From: Chytriomyces cf. hyalinus JEL632
Taxonomy: Eukaryota > Chytridiomycota > Chytridiomycetes > Chytridiales > Chytriomycetaceae
NCBI GenBank assembly: GCA_025435555.1
Contig: JAIWWG010000022.1
Span: 124,001-188,000 of the forward strand
DNA length: 64,000 nucleotides
Direction of reading: 5' to 3'
The notes under the pieces were generated by a model. That model saw only the letters and a list, made by a program, of their open reading frames with translations, made no database searches and was not told the origin of the DNA. A program made the translations under genes and the position numbers. Positions 60,462 to 64,000 of this stretch are shown one piece after another. Positions within the stretch are counted from its first letter, which is position 1. Each line of letters starts with the position of its first letter.

Positions 60462-61810
60462 TCATGCATTTAGCCCAAAAACATCATTCCACATGCGATT
60501 TCTGTCTGATTTAATGGACCCGACGGATGGGTCCCGCCTCTGTGAGGGCTGCCTGTGAACAGACCTCCCATTCCCACTCGCTGAAGTGCTCCCCCGACCG
60601 GCATCCATCTGAACCGATCGTGCAGTTGCACTTGCAGCAGAACTCCCACGCCTCATCTCACTCGAATTACTCCCCCGCCTGACATCCTGCTGCTGCAACG
60701 CCTGCCCATGTTCTCCCAAAGGTGCAGCAGAGCTATAGTTTCTACTTTCCATAGCAATAGCATGCGGCGAAATGCTCCGATACGCGTCAAACGCAGTTCG
60801 AGAACGCGACCTCACAACTCTCGGAGACATGGGCGACGACAACGTGCCAACACTATCCGTAGACCCTGTAGACGCTTTACGCGCATACCTTGGATCCGCG
60901 CTGCTCGATCCACTAAACTTGACGGGCATTTGATACTCCATGTTTGGGTGCAGCGAGTGTGAGCCGCTTCCAGATGGAGATGGAATGTTCTCGTACGAGT
61001 GAAATGCGGCACCGGATCGCGACATTGGGGGAGGACTCATTGCGGGTCGGTTTAGTGAGTCTGTGGAGCCAGTTGATGCTTTTCGCGAGGTGAAATAACT
61101 TTGGCTTGATAGAAGCGATGACGAGCGCTCCAGGCGACCCAAACGCGGGGGTTGATGGGTCTGTGATTTCACAAGCAATACTTTGTTGATTGCGTTATAC
61201 CAAAATTGGAGGGATTGAGGATCCTGCGTGTGTTGTGGTGCGGGGGGGTTGAACAATGAAAATAAGTACGTGATTTGAAACGCAAAAAATAAGACAACAG
61301 CCCAAACCTGTGCTTTCAAGTTCCACACGCGTGGGTTCTCTTGGAATGGTTCGTATGCATTGCAAGATGCTTCGACCTGCAAAACCCATTTTCCCACAAC
61401 CTGCGCCAAAGTGACAGCACTGATTGGAAGCACTGATGCGGGAACAGCGTTGTCCTCCGGAGTCGGCGACGAGAACAGAAACAGAACGCCTTCAGCGGAG
61501 AGAACAACAAAGACGCTCTTCCAGGAAATATTCTTGGAGCTTGACGGTGAAGCGAGGTTGGCAAACGGATCGCTGAGCTTGGACATGACGCCAGAGATAC
61601 TGTTCACCCACCCAGATTAGGGGTCAGATGCGGATGCTCGAAATTGTGAAGAAAAAGTGAAATATGCACCCACATGGGATTGGCGGCTTGAAGAGACGCG
61701 AGGGAGACGCCGTTGAGAATGCGGTCTGTTTCGTCGTTGGAGCAGGAGGTTCGCGTCACGTTGATCGAGAGCGGGCCAGGACGGGCATGGGCAGCAGTGG
61801 CGGTGGACAT
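60462..61810 (-). CDS. PH-domain protein (paralog A)
   Basis: Exons 61674-61810, 61308-61599 and 60462-61223; 396 residues with closing phases. The first exon ends ILNGVSLASLQAANP. After a phase-2 intron the PH domain runs from ISGVMSKLSDPFANL through SWKSVFVVLSAEGVLFLFSS and VWNLKAQ to SLQFWYNAINKVLLVK, with the last intron inside the domain. The C-terminal 220 residues are Ser/Pro/Arg-rich, with two near-identical RKASTGSTDS motifs that look like kinase sites. A membrane- or phosphoinositide-linked role is inferred from the PH fold only. A paralog with the same exon plan lies upstream on the same strand. Confidence 0.75.
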
Positions 61811-62271
61811 GAGAGAGATGCGATGCAGGTGTTTTGGTTGTTGCGTGTAGTTTTAACGGGTGTTTACTTTTGGGATTTGCAAATAAAGCATAAACAAAAA
61901 AGTAATATGAGTGCTTGGGTTCCACCAAGACACACGCACGTGACTCGCCTGACTTGAAGCGGAGATATCTTTTTTAAGCGACGGCGTTAACAGCGTAACA
62001 AACAGCGGGCACTGGGCTGTAGCAAGCACGAGAGGCGCTGGCGGGAGACGCGTGTCGGACACTTGCACGCCGCATCCGGCGTCAAAGAGCGCGATCCAAG
62101 CTGCTGAAGCTTGGCCGGCACGGGTCTGGATCGAGCGACCCAGTCGATCCTTACAAATCATTTCCACGGGGGCATTATCGGGATCAGTCTATTTTAAGGC
62201 TGCACTCTTTTATTAAGTCGCTTTATTTCATCTATATTCCACGCGTGTTCAACCAACGAACAAGTTCATTC
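61811..62271. other. Intergenic between PH-domain paralogs, 461 bases
   Basis: This stretch is the upstream region of paralog A and the 3' region of paralog B. AATAAAG at about 61883 lies on the plus strand. No gene or repeat supported. Confidence 0.45.
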
Positions 62272-63394
62272 TTATCCTCGCTGACCACCCACAGAATGCT
62301 GTCGATGCATACTCACGCTCGAGTCGGAGGAAATCACTGCCACCGTTTCTTGAAAGCACACTGTATGCCCTGCTCCCCGCCGTCGAGATGTGGACCGAGA
62401 CGACGCGGGAGGACCGTTCTTTAAAATACTCGATGGACTCGAGACAAGCGTACTTTCATCAGACGCTGAAGCTGACCGCGGAGGTCGACCTCGTGACCCT
62501 GACCGGGACTCGAGCCGGTGAGAATCAGTTGGCGACTGCAAAGCCATGCCGTGTGGTCTCGGCGAGGAAACGGAAGATGGGCTTGGGTATGAGTCTGTGG
62601 TTGTTTGGGAGGAGAAGGAGCCAGTTCGGTGATGACGATGGTGGGTGTGTGCAGCTGGTGTGGTGGTGACGAGACGCTCTGGTCTCTTGACCTGGCGTGA
62701 TTGTGGGGAGGGGGATTTTCTGAGAGTGTCGAGCCATTGCTGGTATGCATCGCTGTTTTTGCATTGGAATGTCCAATCGAATGACGGGGAGGTGCTGCTG
62801 GACAGGATCAGTAGCCAGGTATCAGAAGCGGTATCGTAATGGCCTCGACACATGCTGATGGGCATTGCGTCTGCGTTGTTGGTGTTGTCTGAGGAGAAGA
62901 CGTACAGAACTGCTTCGCTCGCAAGCACCGCAAACACGTCGACCCAGTGTGGGGCCATCCCCGCATTTACAACGAGTTTGGACAGAAAGCCTGTCAAGCT
63001 TTTTGTTTTTTTGAGTGATAAAATTAAATAAGCTTGTGCAACAGGAAAAAAGGAATTGGGGAGCGTGGCTCGAACCGAGGATTGGATTGCAGAAGATGCT
63101 CGAGCGAGACGGACTCCAGTGCTGGTCGAGTCTCTGGTGCTCGGTTGTGATGCTGCTGCTGCTGCTGCGAAGGCGTGCGGTGTTTGTGGGGCGATGCTCC
63201 AACCTCAATGTGGATCTGGGCTTTTGCAACTGTTAGAATGCATGCCAACCCCTTCTGAGAAAAGGATATGCAAAACCAATTTCATCTGTGATGGAGTCCA
63301 TCAAGCTGTCCAGCATGTTAAATGTCGCTGCCGTATTGATTGCCGCATGCTTGAGAGCAGCATGATCTTCCGAGGGGAGAGGCGGTCGAAGCAT
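62272..63394 (-). CDS. PH-domain protein (paralog B)
   Basis: Exons 63277-63394, 63076-63220 and 62272-62998; 329 residues. Start ATG 63392-63394 (MLRPPLPSEDHAALK). The second exon begins at QIHIEVG and ends LESVSLEHLLQSNP, parallel to LNGVSLASLQAANP of paralog A. The next intron is in the same phase (2), at the same place. The acceptor AAAAAG then gives RLTGFLSKLVVNAG, and the PH core PHWVDVFAVLASEAVLYVFS to SDAYQQWLDTLRK follows. The tail is Ser/Arg/Pro-rich. Near the end, GTGAGTATG after SSDSS is a perfect donor, so a further 3' exon is possible and the stop at 62272 is uncertain. Confidence 0.68.
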
Positions 63395-63611
63395 TGCTGG
63401 GATGGATGGATGCTGATCAAGGGCAGCGCTCGTAGCTGAAGATGGCTGTAGTCGTGGGTCGTGGGTAAGCGTGGGTAAGCGTGGGGGAGGATGCTGTCCC
63501 AATTCAAGTCCGCCTCTTTAATTTTTTAAATTCAAAGTTTTTGTAAAAAGAAAAATGCCGTGATTTATTGGACAAAGAAATACGAATAAAAAAAAAGGTA
63601 AAAGTCAGTAT

Positions 63612-63995
63612 TCAGAAATTGGTAAAAAGACTCATTGGCGTGCGTTTTTGCTTCTTTGGCACGTCCGATTTTCTCTTCATTCGCTCTGCCAGTTCCAGCA
63701 ACTCCCTCTCCCGCTGCGCGTTAGCCTCAGCCTCCCGCTTCGATTGGCATTCTAGCCGTGTCTGCTCAGAGATGGCCATCTGGTTTGCAACATAGTCCTC
63801 ATGCATCGCCTTCATTCTTGCCTCGCGCTCTTCAATCTGCTGAATCGACAGCTCAGACATGGGTCTCGCAACACCAAATCCACCTCCACTGCGCTTTTGA
63901 GGACCCGGCACGCTTAGCGGCCGTCCCGCAATATTCGACGCGTTGTACAAATACGAGCTACTCCCAAGTGAAGGGCTCTTTGAATAATCGTCCAT
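63612..63995 (-). CDS. Short coiled-coil protein, unknown
   Basis: Intronless 127-codon frame, ATG 63993-63995, stop 63612-63614. Its N-terminal 50 residues are Ser/Gly/Pro-rich. The rest is a strongly charged helix: IQQIEEREARMKAMHEDYVA, then KREAEANAQRERELLELAER, with a basic end. No family recognised. It is close to the window edge, so exons upstream cannot be excluded. Confidence 0.55.
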   Translation of the reverse strand: MDDYSKSPSLGSSSYLYNASNIAGRPLSVPGPQKRSGGGFGVARPMSELSIQQIEEREARMKAMHEDYVANQMAISEQTRLECQSKREAEANAQRERELLELAERMKRKSDVPKKQKRTPMSLFTNF

Positions 63996-64000
63996 CTCGT

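Overview
The window is eukaryotic nuclear DNA from a fungus, most likely an early-diverging zoosporic (chytrid-like) one. Genes are dense (36 protein genes or candidates on both strands) and mostly cut by short introns of about 45-90 bases with GT..AG ends and CTAAC/CTGAC-like branch points. The proteins are fungal in type (EFM7, Vts1, Hem12, Arg4, Kgd2, Mrp10-like). Several others (UVSSA, listerin, Lunapark, PRCC-like, a BK-like potassium channel) are kept in early fungi but often lost in yeasts. The species is not identified. No rRNA or tRNA gene, CRISPR array, recognisable transposon or virus-like element was found.

Layout. 1-5.2 kb: a 5'-truncated GH55-like glucanase with two PAN/Apple-like repeats, the EFM7 methyltransferase and an unrecognised 589-residue protein. 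5.6-9.6 kb, minus strand: two tandem paralogous bHLH factors and an orphan seven-helix membrane protein. 9.7-11.1 kb: a decayed protein-like stretch, then a seven-exon cornichon/ERV14 gene with an 8-base exon. 11.5-15.3 kb: PP1 catalytic subunit facing UVSSA tail to tail. 15.8-20.4 kb: serine hydroxymethyltransferase, a small candidate gene on the minus strand, and the succinyltransferase of 2-oxoglutarate dehydrogenase with a duplicated lipoyl domain. 21.2-27.4 kb: listerin. 27.5-34.9 kb: a TFIIIC WD40 subunit, uroporphyrinogen decarboxylase, an Mrp10-like twin CX9C protein and an unrecognised protein.

35.0-41.4 kb, all minus strand: VTS1, neuronal calcium sensor, Lunapark, a minimal SAP30-like protein and ribosomal protein S22/uS8. 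42.1-45.3 kb: an unrecognised coiled-coil gene divergent from argininosuccinate lyase. 45.4-50.8 kb: an intronless FAD amine/amino-acid oxidase with a C-terminal membrane anchor, a type II membrane glycosyltransferase-like protein and a secreted catalase-peroxidase whose C-terminus resembles a GPI signal. 51.4-56.0 kb: PRCC-like protein, TRMO-like tRNA methyltransferase and an OAC1-like mitochondrial carrier. 56.3-64 kb: a BK-like potassium channel, two tandem paralogous PH-domain proteins and a short coiled-coil protein.

The genes are unrelated housekeeping, signalling and secretory functions, with no operon or metabolic cluster. Links by theme only: one-carbon and TCA metabolism (SHMT, Kgd2), translation quality control and modification (listerin, EFM7, TRMO, uS8), ER/Golgi traffic (cornichon, Lunapark), calcium/potassium signalling (NCS1, BK channel) and an extracellular set (GH55, KatG). 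Three local duplications stand out: the bHLH pair, the PH pair and the lipoyl domain. All exon joins were inferred by eye from splice signals and frame, without transcript data.
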